From Rhodocyclaceae bacterium UBA1310 (GTDB taxonomy: Bacteria > Pseudomonadota > Gammaproteobacteria > Burkholderiales > Rhodocyclaceae), in NCBI GenBank assembly GCA_002307175.1, contig DBTS01000113.1, positions 1 to 18,476 on the forward strand: 18,476 nt of DNA, written 5' to 3'. Positions 1 to 7,879 of the stretch are shown here, in pieces. The number at the start of each line of letters is the position of its first letter. Position 1 is the stretch's first letter. A program made the position numbers and the translations under genes. The notes under the pieces are model-generated. The model was not told the DNA's origin. It searched no databases and worked only from the letters and a program-made list of their open reading frames with translations.

Positions 1-133
1 CTGTTCACGATCTGTAGCGAGAGGGCGTCAGCGGGCTGAAGAGCAGCGCAGAAACCGGAGTTTATTTGAATAAATGAGGATTTCGAGCAGCGCATGAAGC
101 CCGATCACACCCTCGCAGTAAGATCATGAACAG
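1..133. repeat. Imperfect palindromic MITE-like element
   Basis: The ends match as inverted repeats: CTGTTCACGATCT at 1-13 against the reverse complement of 121-133, with 12 of 13 bases identical. The centre is a palindrome, TTTATT-TG-AATAAA at 61-74. Between ends and centre the two halves pair imperfectly, and the 10-mer GAGCAGCGCA occurs as a direct repeat at 41-50 and 85-94 on either side of the centre. The whole unit could fold into one long hairpin, as expected of a small palindromic mobile or REP-like element. It starts at the first base of the window, so its true left end is uncertain. No transposase is present, and I see no credible coding sequence inside it. Confidence 0.5.
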
Positions 134-345
134 CCTCTGAGCATAACGGCCGCACTCACAAGCCGTGGTGGCCGCGTCAGCATGCAATTGCTGCTCGCCA
201 TCCACCACGAGTTGTGCTTGCCATGCCCGCCACCCACTGGGCGAAATACCGACATTTATCCGCAACAGCCTCGGAACCCGGAATAGTTCCTGCAGCCCCT
301 TACCTGCGAAGCAAGACAATAGAAAATCAACCGTAATCAAGGCTT
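134..345. other. Non-coding upstream region
   Basis: I see no supportable gene between the palindromic element and the sigma-54 promoter. Short open frames on both strands lack a ribosome binding site and any recognisable protein motif. The region probably carries the binding sites of the activator that the sigma-54 promoter would need. I found no NifA-type TGT-N10-ACA site and no convincing NtrC dyad. Confidence 0.4.
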
Positions 346-360
346 TGGCACGCTTCCTGC
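346..360 (+). promoter_or_regulatory. Sigma-54 (RpoN) -24/-12 promoter
   Basis: The sequence TGGCACGCTTCCTGC matches the RpoN consensus TGGCAC-N5-TTGC except for one base in the -12 element. The invariant GG and GC are exactly ten bases apart. It lies about 39 nt upstream of the ATG at 399, leaving room for a start site near 372 and the ribosome binding site CCGGAG at 387-392. A sigma-54 promoter implies control by an enhancer-binding activator, often tied to nitrogen status, redox or aromatic compounds. Confidence 0.7.
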
Positions 361-398
361 CTTATAGGGATTCCATCCCCATAATTCCGGAGCAATAA

Positions 399-1295
399 AT
401 GGCTAACGTCACCTTTTCATCGCCGCTCATGCCGCGAGATCTCACCGTGTATGCCGTTGCCGGCAGCCGTGTAACGCTGCTTTCCCTGGCCAGATCGCAC
501 AAAATCCCCCTCCCCTGCGACTGCCAGGACGGCGAATGTGGCTCCTGCCTGGTTGAGGTCAAGAATTTCACCCAGAACACGCGTGATGGCGTGACACTGA
601 CTGACAAGGAACGGGAAGTGTTGCTGCAGCTAGGGAAGGTCACAAAGGAGGAACTGAAAGACATGGTCGTCAACGACCTGCCCCCGCGCCATCGCCTGGC
701 TTGTCAGTGTTTTGTACGTAACGAAGACATTCTTGTCTCGTTTGAAGGAGATACGACATTACCGCTCAAGGGCCCGGCACTTTCCATCGCCGCTGCAATT
801 TATACAGGGCGCGAGGAAATGACGACGTTGGACAAGTTCCTCAGCTATGCCGTGAAGGTGGAGGAGGATTCTGCCATTCACTATGAAGAGCTAAGTGCTG
901 ACATGGAAGCGCTTGGTGACACAGATATCGCCAGCCTCTTCAGGCAGCTCGGCGAATATTCGCGCAAGCACCTTGCAGAGGCCAAGGCCAAATGCCAGCG
1001 CTACGACGCAAAGCTCGAACTGCCAGCCAGTTCAGCCTGGCCCGATAACTCCTCCCCGGAAATCGCCCAGTCATGGGCTGGCGATCACGACATGACGCGT
1101 CTCGATGCGCTGAAGCTGGCCTTGCAGGGTGAGCGGCGTGGCTTCGAGTTCTACTACACAGTGGCCAACACCACGACGGACAAGCAGATACAGTCAGTCG
1201 CCAAAGAATTCGTTCGCGAAGAAACCGACCACGTCGAAACCCTCAAGCTCTGGATCGAGAAGGAAGAAGCCTCGATTCGCGTCAAGGCACTCTAA
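399..1295 (+). CDS. 2Fe-2S ferredoxin / rubrerythrin-like diiron fusion protein
   Basis: The 298-residue protein has two domains. Residues ~1-115 form a plant-type 2Fe-2S ferredoxin with C42-x4-C47-x2-C50 and a fourth ligand probably at C102; C40 and C104 are extra cysteines. Residues ~140-290 are a helical ferritin/rubrerythrin-like domain with glutamates in the expected repeats: E156 and E163/E164 in the first helix pair, H191, E245, and E275-x2-H278 in the last helix. There is no signal peptide, so it should be cytoplasmic. The ferredoxin probably passes electrons directly to the diiron centre, for example for peroxide or oxygen reduction or another redox reaction; this is inference. The gene stands alone behind a sigma-54 promoter and is followed by a hairpin. 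It converges on the oxygenase operon and need not be part of that pathway. The start at 399 is supported by CCGGAG six bases upstream. Confidence 0.8.
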   Translation: MANVTFSSPLMPRDLTVYAVAGSRVTLLSLARSHKIPLPCDCQDGECGSCLVEVKNFTQNTRDGVTLTDKEREVLLQLGKVTKEELKDMVVNDLPPRHRLACQCFVRNEDILVSFEGDTTLPLKGPALSIAAAIYTGREEMTTLDKFLSYAVKVEEDSAIHYEELSADMEALGDTDIASLFRQLGEYSRKHLAEAKAKCQRYDAKLELPASSAWPDNSSPEIAQSWAGDHDMTRLDALKLALQGERRGFEFYYTVANTTTDKQIQSVAKEFVREETDHVETLKLWIEKEEASIRVKAL

Positions 1296-1305
1296 ACGCT
1301 GCGTA

Positions 1306-1342
1306 GTCAGCCCCCGCATGATGAAACCATGCGGGGGCTGAC
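1306..1342. terminator. Strong convergent hairpin
   Basis: A perfect 15-bp stem (1306-1320 with 1328-1342) encloses a 7-nt loop. It lies 10 nt after the ferredoxin fusion gene and between two convergent transcription units, so it could end both. The stem is very GC-rich, but no clear U-run follows on either strand, so it may be an incomplete intrinsic terminator. Confidence 0.65.
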
Positions 1343-1421
1343 CTTCCCGCTCAACATCATCACTGACATCCCACTATCCGCCTCTATTGCGTAAAGCATG
1401 CGGGCACCCTGAGCCCCCACG

Positions 1422-2375
1422 CTAGCGGTCGAGTACCAACAACGGCCCCTGGCAACTCGACACGCAAGGCAGCATAAGCTTGCCAGCAGCCCGTTCGGCA
1501 TCATTCAGATAAGCATCCAGATGCTCCGGGCAGCCTTCGATAACGTTACTCAGACAGGCGCCACAAACGCCCTGCTCACAGCTGGTCGGAATATCGACGC
1601 CGCACTCGCGGGCGACCTGGATGATGAGGATACCGGCGGGAACATCCGCTTCGATGCCACTGCGCGCAAACACAATGTGGAAGCCACCAGAGGCAGGGCC
1701 TGGAACAGCGGGCTCCGCGGAGAAGCGTTCGCTGCGTAGCTGTTCGGCAGGCACACCGGCAGCGCAGAGCGCCGCTTCGACGGCAGCCATGAAAGATGCC
1801 GGACCACAGGTATAAAAAGTGGTACGCGGGTCACCCGCATGCCGACCAACGATGTCTGCAAGCGCCTGCGCGATCTGCGCAGGTCCGAAACCGCTATAGA
1901 ACTGCGCCTCTAGGCCTATCTGATCCATAAAGGCAGCGTGCGCAGCGCTGCGCACGAAATAATGCAGCTCATACACAGGCCCGTCACGCAGGGCATTGAA
2001 CATGGCGTACAAGGGAGTGATACCGATACCCCCGGCAATCAGCACATGGCGCTGCGCGCCGGCATCGAGTTCGAACAGATTGCGCGGTGCGCTGACCCGC
2101 AGCAGATCACCCACCTGCAGGCAATGCATGGCGCGCGAACCACCGCGTGACTGCGGCTCCAACTTGACGGCAATGCGGTAGCAGTCGTGCTCGCGAACAT
2201 GGTTACACAGCGAGTAGGCGCGCAACAAACCTCCGGCCAGACTGACCGTCACATGCGCGCCCGGCGACCAGGCCGGCAAGCACGATCCGTCGGTGCTGAC
2301 CAGTTCGAAGCTGCGGATGTCCTCGGCCTCGATACGGATGCTGCGGATCTTCAGTGTATCCATCTCTTGTATCAT
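1422..2375 (-). CDS. Oxygenase reductase, FMN/NAD and 2Fe-2S (VanB / phthalate dioxygenase reductase type)
   Basis: This 317-residue flavoprotein would carry electrons from NAD(P)H to the Rieske oxygenases encoded upstream in the same operon. The domain order is that of phthalate dioxygenase reductase. The flavin-binding barrel carries R52-A-Y-S; the nucleotide-binding domain carries GGIGITP near residues 115-121 and CGP near 190-192. A C-terminal plant-type 2Fe-2S ferredoxin has C266-x4-C271-x2-C274 and C304. Its start codon overlaps the amidohydrolase stop codon by four bases (ATGA), which indicates translational coupling; an ATG four codons later is an alternative. It is the last gene of the cluster and the only reductase present, so both Rieske enzymes probably share it. 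Confidence 0.88.
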   Translation of the reverse strand: MIQEMDTLKIRSIRIEAEDIRSFELVSTDGSCLPAWSPGAHVTVSLAGGLLRAYSLCNHVREHDCYRIAVKLEPQSRGGSRAMHCLQVGDLLRVSAPRNLFELDAGAQRHVLIAGGIGITPLYAMFNALRDGPVYELHYFVRSAAHAAFMDQIGLEAQFYSGFGPAQIAQALADIVGRHAGDPRTTFYTCGPASFMAAVEAALCAAGVPAEQLRSERFSAEPAVPGPASGGFHIVFARSGIEADVPAGILIIQVARECGVDIPTSCEQGVCGACLSNVIEGCPEHLDAYLNDAERAAGKLMLPCVSSCQGPLLVLDR

Positions 2376-3799
2376 GCAGCCTCCGCACGGGCAATCAAGG
2401 CCCTGATTGCCGCGCGTGCGTCAGCGGCAAGCTCTGCCATATCCATATCGGGTATGGTGGCATCACGTACGATTTCGCGCCCACCCACCAGAAGACTTCG
2501 TACATGCGCACTCCCACCACAGGCGACCGGCCCTATGGCTGGATCGTGCAGACCAAAATAGCGCGGATTGTGACTCAGATCGTAGATAACGATGTCCGCC
2601 GCCTGGCCGGGCTGCAGGCTGCCGATGGCAGGCAAACCCAGCACTGCGGCACCACCTGCCGTACCCCAGCGCACAACATCTTCGACACTCGCCCAGTCGG
2701 CGCCCTGCTCGCCAGCACCACCGTGATACCGGGCCAGCGCCGCCTCCCCGCCCTTGGCACGTTGCATCAGCCAGGCCGCGTGGGTTTCGGAGATCATGTC
2801 GGCCGCCTCATTGGAGGCTGCACCATCCACGCCAATCGAGATCGGCACACCTGCCGCCTCCAGCGCACGCACCGGTGCGATGCCGCTGCCGAGGCGTCCA
2901 TTGCTTTGTGGGCAATGGGCAATGCCAGTACGCGTCTGACCCAACAGGGCAATCTCGTCTGCATCAAGCTTGACCAGATGCGCAAACCATACATCATCGC
3001 CAAGCCAGTCTACCGTTTCGCAGAAGCGCACCGGGCTGAGTCCATGCGTGCCCAGGGTACTGTCTTGATAGCCCACCGTTTCGGACAGATGCGAGTGCAG
3101 GCGCAGGCCCAGCTTGCGCGCCAGTGCGGCCGCCTCGCGTAACTCCGCTGGCTGCATCGAATACGGCGGCGTGGTCGGTGCCATGACCACACGGCGCATG
3201 GCGTCGGGCGCGGGATCATGGAACTGCTTGACCAGGCGCTCCATGTCAGCCATGTAGGCACTCATCGATTCCGGGCGCAGGGCTTGCGGAAGCTCGGCTT
3301 CGAGCTTCCGTGTGAGCGTCGCACCGCCACGGCAAAGCACGAAGCGCAGACCAAGCCTCTCTGCTTCTTCAAACAGGATGGCCGAACTGTCGTAGTCCTG
3401 TCCTGGATAATACAGATAATTGTGATCGGCCACTGTCGCACAGCCGGAGAGCGCGAGTTCAATCAGACCGATACGCGCCGCAAGGCGAAAACTATCGGCA
3501 TCGAAACCGGCTCGGAAGCGATACGGTGTGGCCGCCAACCAGGGTGTCAGCGTGGCATTGATGCCCTGCGGCTCACCCTTGAGCAACGCCTGGAATAGAT
3601 GGTGGTGGGTGTTGACCCAGGCCGGATAGATGACGCAATCACTTGCGTCGAGCACGCGCTCTCCGGCTTGCGCCGGAAGTCGCCCGATAGCGGCAATGCG
3701 ACCATCGACAACGCGGATGTCGGGGCCGGGGTGACGCGCGGAATCACCGGCAAGGCCGGTGAGAATGGCATTGGCATTCTGAATAAGGAGAGATATCAT
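2372..3799 (-). CDS. Amidohydrolase, 8-oxoguanine / hydroxytriazine deaminase type (cog0402)
   Basis: This 475-residue protein is a metal-dependent amidohydrolase of the cog0402 group, which deaminates or dechlorinates aromatic N-heterocycles (8-oxoguanine deaminase, hydroxyatrazine hydrolase AtzB, isoxanthopterin deaminase). Visible metal and catalytic residues are H65-x-H67 in NTHHHLFQ, H237 and E240 in HSHLSE, H274 in FAHLV, and D325 in GVDGAASN. Length and motif spacing fit a complete enzyme. The sequence style is closest, from memory, to 8-oxoguanine deaminases, but substrate cannot be fixed from motifs. It is expected to be cytoplasmic. It follows the ABC permease gene after a gap of about 150 nt and overlaps the reductase gene, so it is probably the hydrolytic step after import and oxidation of a purine-like ring. 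Confidence 0.82.
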   Translation of the reverse strand: MISLLIQNANAILTGLAGDSARHPGPDIRVVDGRIAAIGRLPAQAGERVLDASDCVIYPAWVNTHHHLFQALLKGEPQGINATLTPWLAATPYRFRAGFDADSFRLAARIGLIELALSGCATVADHNYLYYPGQDYDSSAILFEEAERLGLRFVLCRGGATLTRKLEAELPQALRPESMSAYMADMERLVKQFHDPAPDAMRRVVMAPTTPPYSMQPAELREAAALARKLGLRLHSHLSETVGYQDSTLGTHGLSPVRFCETVDWLGDDVWFAHLVKLDADEIALLGQTRTGIAHCPQSNGRLGSGIAPVRALEAAGVPISIGVDGAASNEAADMISETHAAWLMQRAKGGEAALARYHGGAGEQGADWASVEDVVRWGTAGGAAVLGLPAIGSLQPGQAADIVIYDLSHNPRYFGLHDPAIGPVACGGSAHVRSLLVGGREIVRDATIPDMDMAELAADARAAIRALIARAEAA

Positions 3800-3952
3800 G
3801 TGGGAGTCTTCAGTTTTTTGTTAGGACCGCTTCAGCCAACAGGCACTGTAGAGCACGCAGCATTTCCCTGCCCCCGCCCGCCTGGCACTCCCCCCGATGG
3901 GAAGGGAACAGGCTGGGGCGGACGGAATCCTGGATCGGGAATAGGCACATGC

Positions 3953-4750
3953 TCAGCCCATCTCGCTCTCATGCCAATGCCGCAGACTCAGGTGTGTCAA
4001 CCAAGCCATGCAACTGAACAAGGCCACACCGGTGGTAGCGATCAGCAAGAGGGCGGCGAACATCAGCGGGATATTGAGCTGGAAGCCTGCTTGCAGGATC
4101 TGATAGGCCAAACCCGCGCCCGAGCCGCCGGTACCGGCAACGAATTCAGCGACGACCGCACCGATCAGCGCCAGCCCGCAAGAGATGCGCAGTCCGCCGA
4201 AGAAGTACGGCAATGCACTGGGGATACGCAGGCGCACGAGAGTTTGCCAGCGCGTGGCGCGGTTGAGCTTGAACAGGTTGAGCAGGCCAGGATTGACGCT
4301 GCGCAGACCCAGCACAGTGTTGGAGATGATCGGGAACAAAGCCACCAGGGTCGCGCAAACCACCAGGGCGGGCGTCGGCGATTTGACCCAGATGATGATC
4401 AGCGGTGCAATCGCCACCACCGGCGTGACTTGCAGGAGGATGGCATAGGGAAACAGACTGACCTCGATAATGCGCCCTTGCACCAGGAGAAAGGCCATCG
4501 CCACCCCCAGTACGACCGCACACAGAAAAGCCAGCAGGGTGATCTTCAGCGTCACCAGCAAGGCGGCAAACAACGATCCGAAATTGGCAATCAGGGTCTG
4601 CAAGATGTTGAGCGGTGTCGGCACCAGATAAACCGGCACCTTGAAAGCAACGCAAACAATTTGCCAGCTGCCCACCAGCACGATGCCCACCAGAAAGGGG
4701 GCGACGATGCGCACCACGCGCGGATCCTTGAGCAGTTCTTTTCTCATCAT
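3953..4750 (-). CDS. ABC transporter permease (SsuC/TauC/ThiX-like)
   Basis: The product is a ~265-residue inner-membrane permease of the nitrate/sulfonate/taurine/pyrimidine-type ABC importers, with about six hydrophobic helices. A cytoplasmic loop near EFVAGTGGSGAG, in the C-terminal third, corresponds to the EAA contact loop for the ATPase. I place the start at the ATG at 4750, preceded by GAGG at a suitable distance. An upstream TTG at 4762 overlaps the ATPase stop and is a weaker option; ATG 4747 is also possible. It works with the adjacent ATPase and with the NMT1-type binding protein encoded first in the operon. No duplicate permease is present, so it probably acts as a homodimer. Confidence 0.87.
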   Translation of the reverse strand: MMRKELLKDPRVVRIVAPFLVGIVLVGSWQIVCVAFKVPVYLVPTPLNILQTLIANFGSLFAALLVTLKITLLAFLCAVVLGVAMAFLLVQGRIIEVSLFPYAILLQVTPVVAIAPLIIIWVKSPTPALVVCATLVALFPIISNTVLGLRSVNPGLLNLFKLNRATRWQTLVRLRIPSALPYFFGGLRISCGLALIGAVVAEFVAGTGGSGAGLAYQILQAGFQLNIPLMFAALLLIATTGVALFSCMAWLTHLSLRHWHESEMG

Positions 4751-4758
4751 CGCCCCCC

Positions 4759-5586
4759 TCAATCGTGTTCCACATTGGCGCGTGTCAGCAGATCCGACAG
4801 CACCTGGCAGTAATGCAGGAATTCCGGCGAGACACGGAAGTTCTCATCGCGCACAGCAGGCCCTTCGATATCCACCTCACCGATCACCCGCCCGGGGCTT
4901 GCGCCCATGACCACCACCTTGCTCGACAGGAACACTGCCTCGTAGATGCTGTGGGTGACGAAGACCACAGTCAGATCGCGATTGGCCCACAGCGCCCGCA
5001 AGTCGGCATCGAGCTTGTTGCGCGTGAATTCATCGAGGGCACCGAAGGGCTCGTCCATCAGCAGGAGATTGGGCTGCATCGCCAGCGCACGCGCAATCGA
5101 CACGCGCATCTGCATACCCCCGGAGAGCTCACGCGGATAGGACTTGTGGGACTTGGACAAACCCACCAGTTCGAGCGCTTGCGCAACACGTGCTTCACGC
5201 TCCTCCACGCCGGCCTTGCACAGATCGAGCGGCAGACGCACATTACTGGCCACATCGGCCCAGGGCATCAGCGTCGCTTCCTGGAACACCATGGCCATGC
5301 TGCGCCCCTGCCGATAGTCGGGCATGCGCGGTTCGTTCCACCAGCGCAGGTGGCCGGCGCTTGGCATCTCCAGCCCGGCGAACATGCGCAGCAAGGTGCT
5401 CTTGCCACAGCCCGATGGCCCAAGCAGGGAGACGAATTCACCACGCTGGATGCGCAGCCGCACATCGTCCAGTGCGTGCGTCCCATTGGGATAGGTCTTG
5501 TCGACACGATTGGCAAACAGCACCGTATCCGAGTCTGGGCTGACCGTGCTCACTACGGAGTCGATTTCCTGACATTTCATTAACAT
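4759..5586 (-). CDS. ABC transporter ATP-binding protein (SsuB/TauB-like)
   Basis: This 275-residue ATPase has every hallmark of an importer nucleotide-binding subunit: Walker A GPSGCGKST (residues ~56-64), Q-loop FQEATLMPW (~101-109), signature LSGGMQMR (~154-161), Walker B LLLMDEP (~174-180) and the switch histidine in VTHS (~210-213). It belongs to the nitrate/sulfonate/taurine-type family and would energise uptake through the neighbouring permease. The start at ATG 5586 is chosen because an excellent Shine-Dalgarno, AGGAGGTG, lies just upstream. GTG 5592 and ATG 5580 are alternatives. The gene follows the first Rieske oxygenase by about 12 nt, and the permease gene begins at its 3' end, so transport and oxidation genes are co-transcribed. 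Confidence 0.9.
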   Translation of the reverse strand: MLMKCQEIDSVVSTVSPDSDTVLFANRVDKTYPNGTHALDDVRLRIQRGEFVSLLGPSGCGKSTLLRMFAGLEMPSAGHLRWWNEPRMPDYRQGRSMAMVFQEATLMPWADVASNVRLPLDLCKAGVEEREARVAQALELVGLSKSHKSYPRELSGGMQMRVSIARALAMQPNLLLMDEPFGALDEFTRNKLDADLRALWANRDLTVVFVTHSIYEAVFLSSKVVVMGASPGRVIGEVDIEGPAVRDENFRVSPEFLHYCQVLSDLLTRANVEHD

Positions 5587-5598
5587 ACCCACCTCCTA

Positions 5599-6618
5599 TC
5601 AGCGACGGAACACTTCGGCTTCGCCGTGGGCGGTCAGCAGATCCATCAACAGCTTGCGGATCATCAAACCCGGCTTGTCCGAAGGCATGTGGAATTCAGC
5701 GCGGCGACGTGTATCGATGCAGGCGTCCGGATCAGTTGCCTCCAGAATATCGCGATCTTCTGCGGTGATGGCCTCATCCCATTTGATCAGCTCCTGCGTA
5801 CTGCATGCCTCTTCGCTGTCATTACGGTAGAGCCACTGCACAAGCATTATGTTTTCGTCATCAACAGGAGTGGCGCAATTGTAGATGATGTGGTCGACAC
5901 CACTGGCCGGATAGGAACAGCCAAAGCGCCGGCAGAACGGCAGGTAGTAACGGTTGATCAGGTGGCGATGGGTGATCGGCTCGGTAGTCCCGGTGACACG
6001 GAAACTTGCCTCCGGATTGCGAATCGGCACCGTGGTCTCAGCCTCAAAACCATAATCAGTTTCGCGGAATTCGTAAGGCGCGGGCGCCGGCTGCTCCAGA
6101 ATGCCGAAATTGGCCTTGTGCACGAAAGAGAAGTGCGAATTGTCGAAACTGTTCTCCATCACCCGCACCGGGCTGGTCTTCCAATGCTGGTAGAACTGGA
6201 AGATGCGCCGGTAGCCGGGCACACCTTCTTCGGGGAAATGGGGAATGTCCCGCAGCGGCTCTTCCAAGGCGACCCAGACATAGCCATATTGCTCCTTGCA
6301 ATGAAAGGCTTTGACCTTCGCGCCTGGAGGCGTCGCCGCCCCCGGGCTTTGCGGAATCTTCACGCAGGCACCGGAGCAGTCGTACTGCCAGCCGTGATAA
6401 CCACAGACGATATTTCCATCTTCGACGAAGCCTCTCGACAACTGCGCCGTACGATGGCAACAGCGGTCCTGCAGCGCCGCCGGAGTGCCATCTTCCTGCT
6501 TCCACAACACCAATTTCTCGCCGAGCAATGTAAAGGGTTTTGGACCTTCTTCAAGATACGACATGGGCATCAATGCGTACCAAAAACGACGCAATATGGG
6601 TTGTTGTGTCACTAGCAT
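5599..6618 (-). CDS. Rieske non-haem iron oxygenase, paralogue 1
   Basis: This 339-residue protein is the terminal oxygenase component of a Rieske-type mono- or dioxygenase. The Rieske cluster ligands are C53-x-H55 and C72-x2-H75. The mononuclear iron site is D159-x2-H162-x4-H167, with the third ligand probably D253 or D254 in PVDDEN. Length and architecture (N-terminal Rieske domain, no separate beta subunit gene) resemble the VanA/NdmA-type demethylases rather than the two-subunit ring dioxygenases. That points to O- or N-demethylation, or monohydroxylation, but is not proof. The start at 6618 has AAGGAG eight bases upstream; the frame also stays open upstream to 6687. It is closely related to the next gene over its whole length, so the pair arose by duplication. 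Confidence 0.87.
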   Translation of the reverse strand: MLVTQQPILRRFWYALMPMSYLEEGPKPFTLLGEKLVLWKQEDGTPAALQDRCCHRTAQLSRGFVEDGNIVCGYHGWQYDCSGACVKIPQSPGAATPPGAKVKAFHCKEQYGYVWVALEEPLRDIPHFPEEGVPGYRRIFQFYQHWKTSPVRVMENSFDNSHFSFVHKANFGILEQPAPAPYEFRETDYGFEAETTVPIRNPEASFRVTGTTEPITHRHLINRYYLPFCRRFGCSYPASGVDHIIYNCATPVDDENIMLVQWLYRNDSEEACSTQELIKWDEAITAEDRDILEATDPDACIDTRRRAEFHMPSDKPGLMIRKLLMDLLTAHGEAEVFRR

Positions 6619-6644
6619 GTTGGGAACTCCTTGTTCTACTTCGC

Positions 6645-6676
6645 CAGCCGGCGTGCCAGAATGGTCGCCTTCGCCG
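6645..6676 (-). repeat. Conserved 32-bp block upstream of Rieske paralogue 1
   Basis: This block matches 7811-7842, upstream of the other Rieske gene, at 29 of 32 positions. Both copies lie in 107-nt gaps before a Rieske gene. Read in one frame on the minus strand, both copies encode GEGDH-x-GTPA, and one of the three base differences is synonymous. It may be a remnant of a duplicated coding end or a shared untranslated element. Confidence 0.6.
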
Positions 6677-6725
6677 GTCTGCCGCATGACCTGCCAAGCG
6701 GAATGTTTTTGACTCGTCAGCCTGC

Positions 6726-7772
6726 TCAGGCAACACGCGAGCCGGATTGAATCGGAATGACGCGATGCCCCTCGCTCTCACCGTGCTCACGCAAGAGCGC
6801 CAACAAACGCCGCCGCATGATCAGCCCCGGCTGATCCACCGCCATGTTCTGTTCAACGCGGCGCGTCACATCAACGGGCGCATCGGCATCGACAGTTTCG
6901 AGAATCTCCTTGTCTTCGGCGATCACGCGCAAATCCCACTCGTTGAGCTCCTCAGCGGAACAATCCGCTTCACTATCGTTGCGATAGAGCCATTGCAGGA
7001 TCTGGATGTGCTCATCATCGATCGGTGTTGCACAGGTGATGATGTTGTGCTGCAGGCCATTCGGATACTCCAGGCCCAGCTTGCGGTTGAAGGGCAAATG
7101 CCATTGATTGCGAAAATGGCGTTGCGTGGTCGACTCGGAAGTACCAGTGATACGATGCGAGGCTGGCGGATTGTTGATCACCAGATGCGTCTCTGCCTCG
7201 AAGCCATAGTCGGTTTCGCGCAACTCAAAGAATTCCGGCTTCTGCGCCTTGAACTGGCCGAAGGTACCCCTATGCACGAAGGCGAAATGCGCCGCGTCGA
7301 ATGAGTTTTCCATCAGGCGTAGCGGGCCCGTCCGCCATCGCACATCGAACTGTTGGATGCAGCGGTAAGCCTCGTTGCCGTGCTCGGGGATGTCGAAAAT
7401 CGGCTTGATAGGATCCTCCAGCGCAACCCACACATAGCCGTATTTCTCCTGGCAGTGATAGGCCTGCACGCGCGCACCCACCGGAATCTCTCTGTCAGGA
7501 CTTTGCGGAATCTTGACACAGGCGCCTGTACAATCGTACTGCCAGCCGTGATAGCCACAGGCAATGTTGTCGCCTTCAACAAAACCTTTGGAGAGCCTGG
7601 CTGTGCGATGGCAACAGCGGTCATGTATGGCAGCAGGGCTGCCATCGCTTTTCCGCCAAATGACGATCGGCTCGCCAAGCAGGGTGAAAGGCTGTGGACC
7701 TTCACCAATTTTCGCCATTGGCATTATGGCGTACCAAAATCGCCGCAGAACTGCTTGCTGTGTCACCAGCAT
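6726..7772 (-). CDS. Rieske non-haem iron oxygenase, paralogue 2
   Basis: This 348-residue terminal oxygenase has the same layout as its downstream neighbour: Rieske ligands C53-x-H55 and C72-x2-H75, and mononuclear iron ligands D159-x2-H162-x4-H167. Long stretches are shared with paralogue 1, for example CGYHGWQYD, CVKIPQSP, RETDYGFEAET and QWLYRNDSE. The substrate-pocket half (residues ~165-240) differs more, which suggests different substrates or different positions on one substrate. It has a C-terminal extension of about ten residues. The start at 7772 is preceded by GGGAG. It is co-oriented with the rest of the cluster and separated from both neighbouring genes by exactly 107 nt. The reductase at the operon end probably supplies electrons. 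Confidence 0.87.
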   Translation of the reverse strand: MLVTQQAVLRRFWYAIMPMAKIGEGPQPFTLLGEPIVIWRKSDGSPAAIHDRCCHRTARLSKGFVEGDNIACGYHGWQYDCTGACVKIPQSPDREIPVGARVQAYHCQEKYGYVWVALEDPIKPIFDIPEHGNEAYRCIQQFDVRWRTGPLRLMENSFDAAHFAFVHRGTFGQFKAQKPEFFELRETDYGFEAETHLVINNPPASHRITGTSESTTQRHFRNQWHLPFNRKLGLEYPNGLQHNIITCATPIDDEHIQILQWLYRNDSEADCSAEELNEWDLRVIAEDKEILETVDADAPVDVTRRVEQNMAVDQPGLIMRRRLLALLREHGESEGHRVIPIQSGSRVA

Positions 7773-7810
7773 GATCTACTCCCAAACAACGTCCGCTTCT
7801 ACGGACTGTG

Positions 7811-7842
7811 CAGCCGGCGTGCCAAGATGGTCGCCCTCGCCG
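7811..7842 (-). repeat. Conserved 32-bp block upstream of Rieske paralogue 2
   Basis: Second copy of the block at 6645-6676. Its minus-strand frame carries on as a short open stretch that ends in a stop just before the Rieske start, whereas the other copy is open straight into its Rieske gene. That difference suggests decay of a once-shared sequence after duplication. Confidence 0.6.
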
Positions 7843-7879
7843 CAACGGCGCCGAGCCTGCGCGCCGTCTTTGCAAGTCG

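Noticed and set aside
3599..4813. Long plus-strand open frame opposite the amidohydrolase and permease genes
   Set aside because: It is the antisense of well-supported genes and its translation is low-complexity, rich in Gln, His, Asp and Arg.
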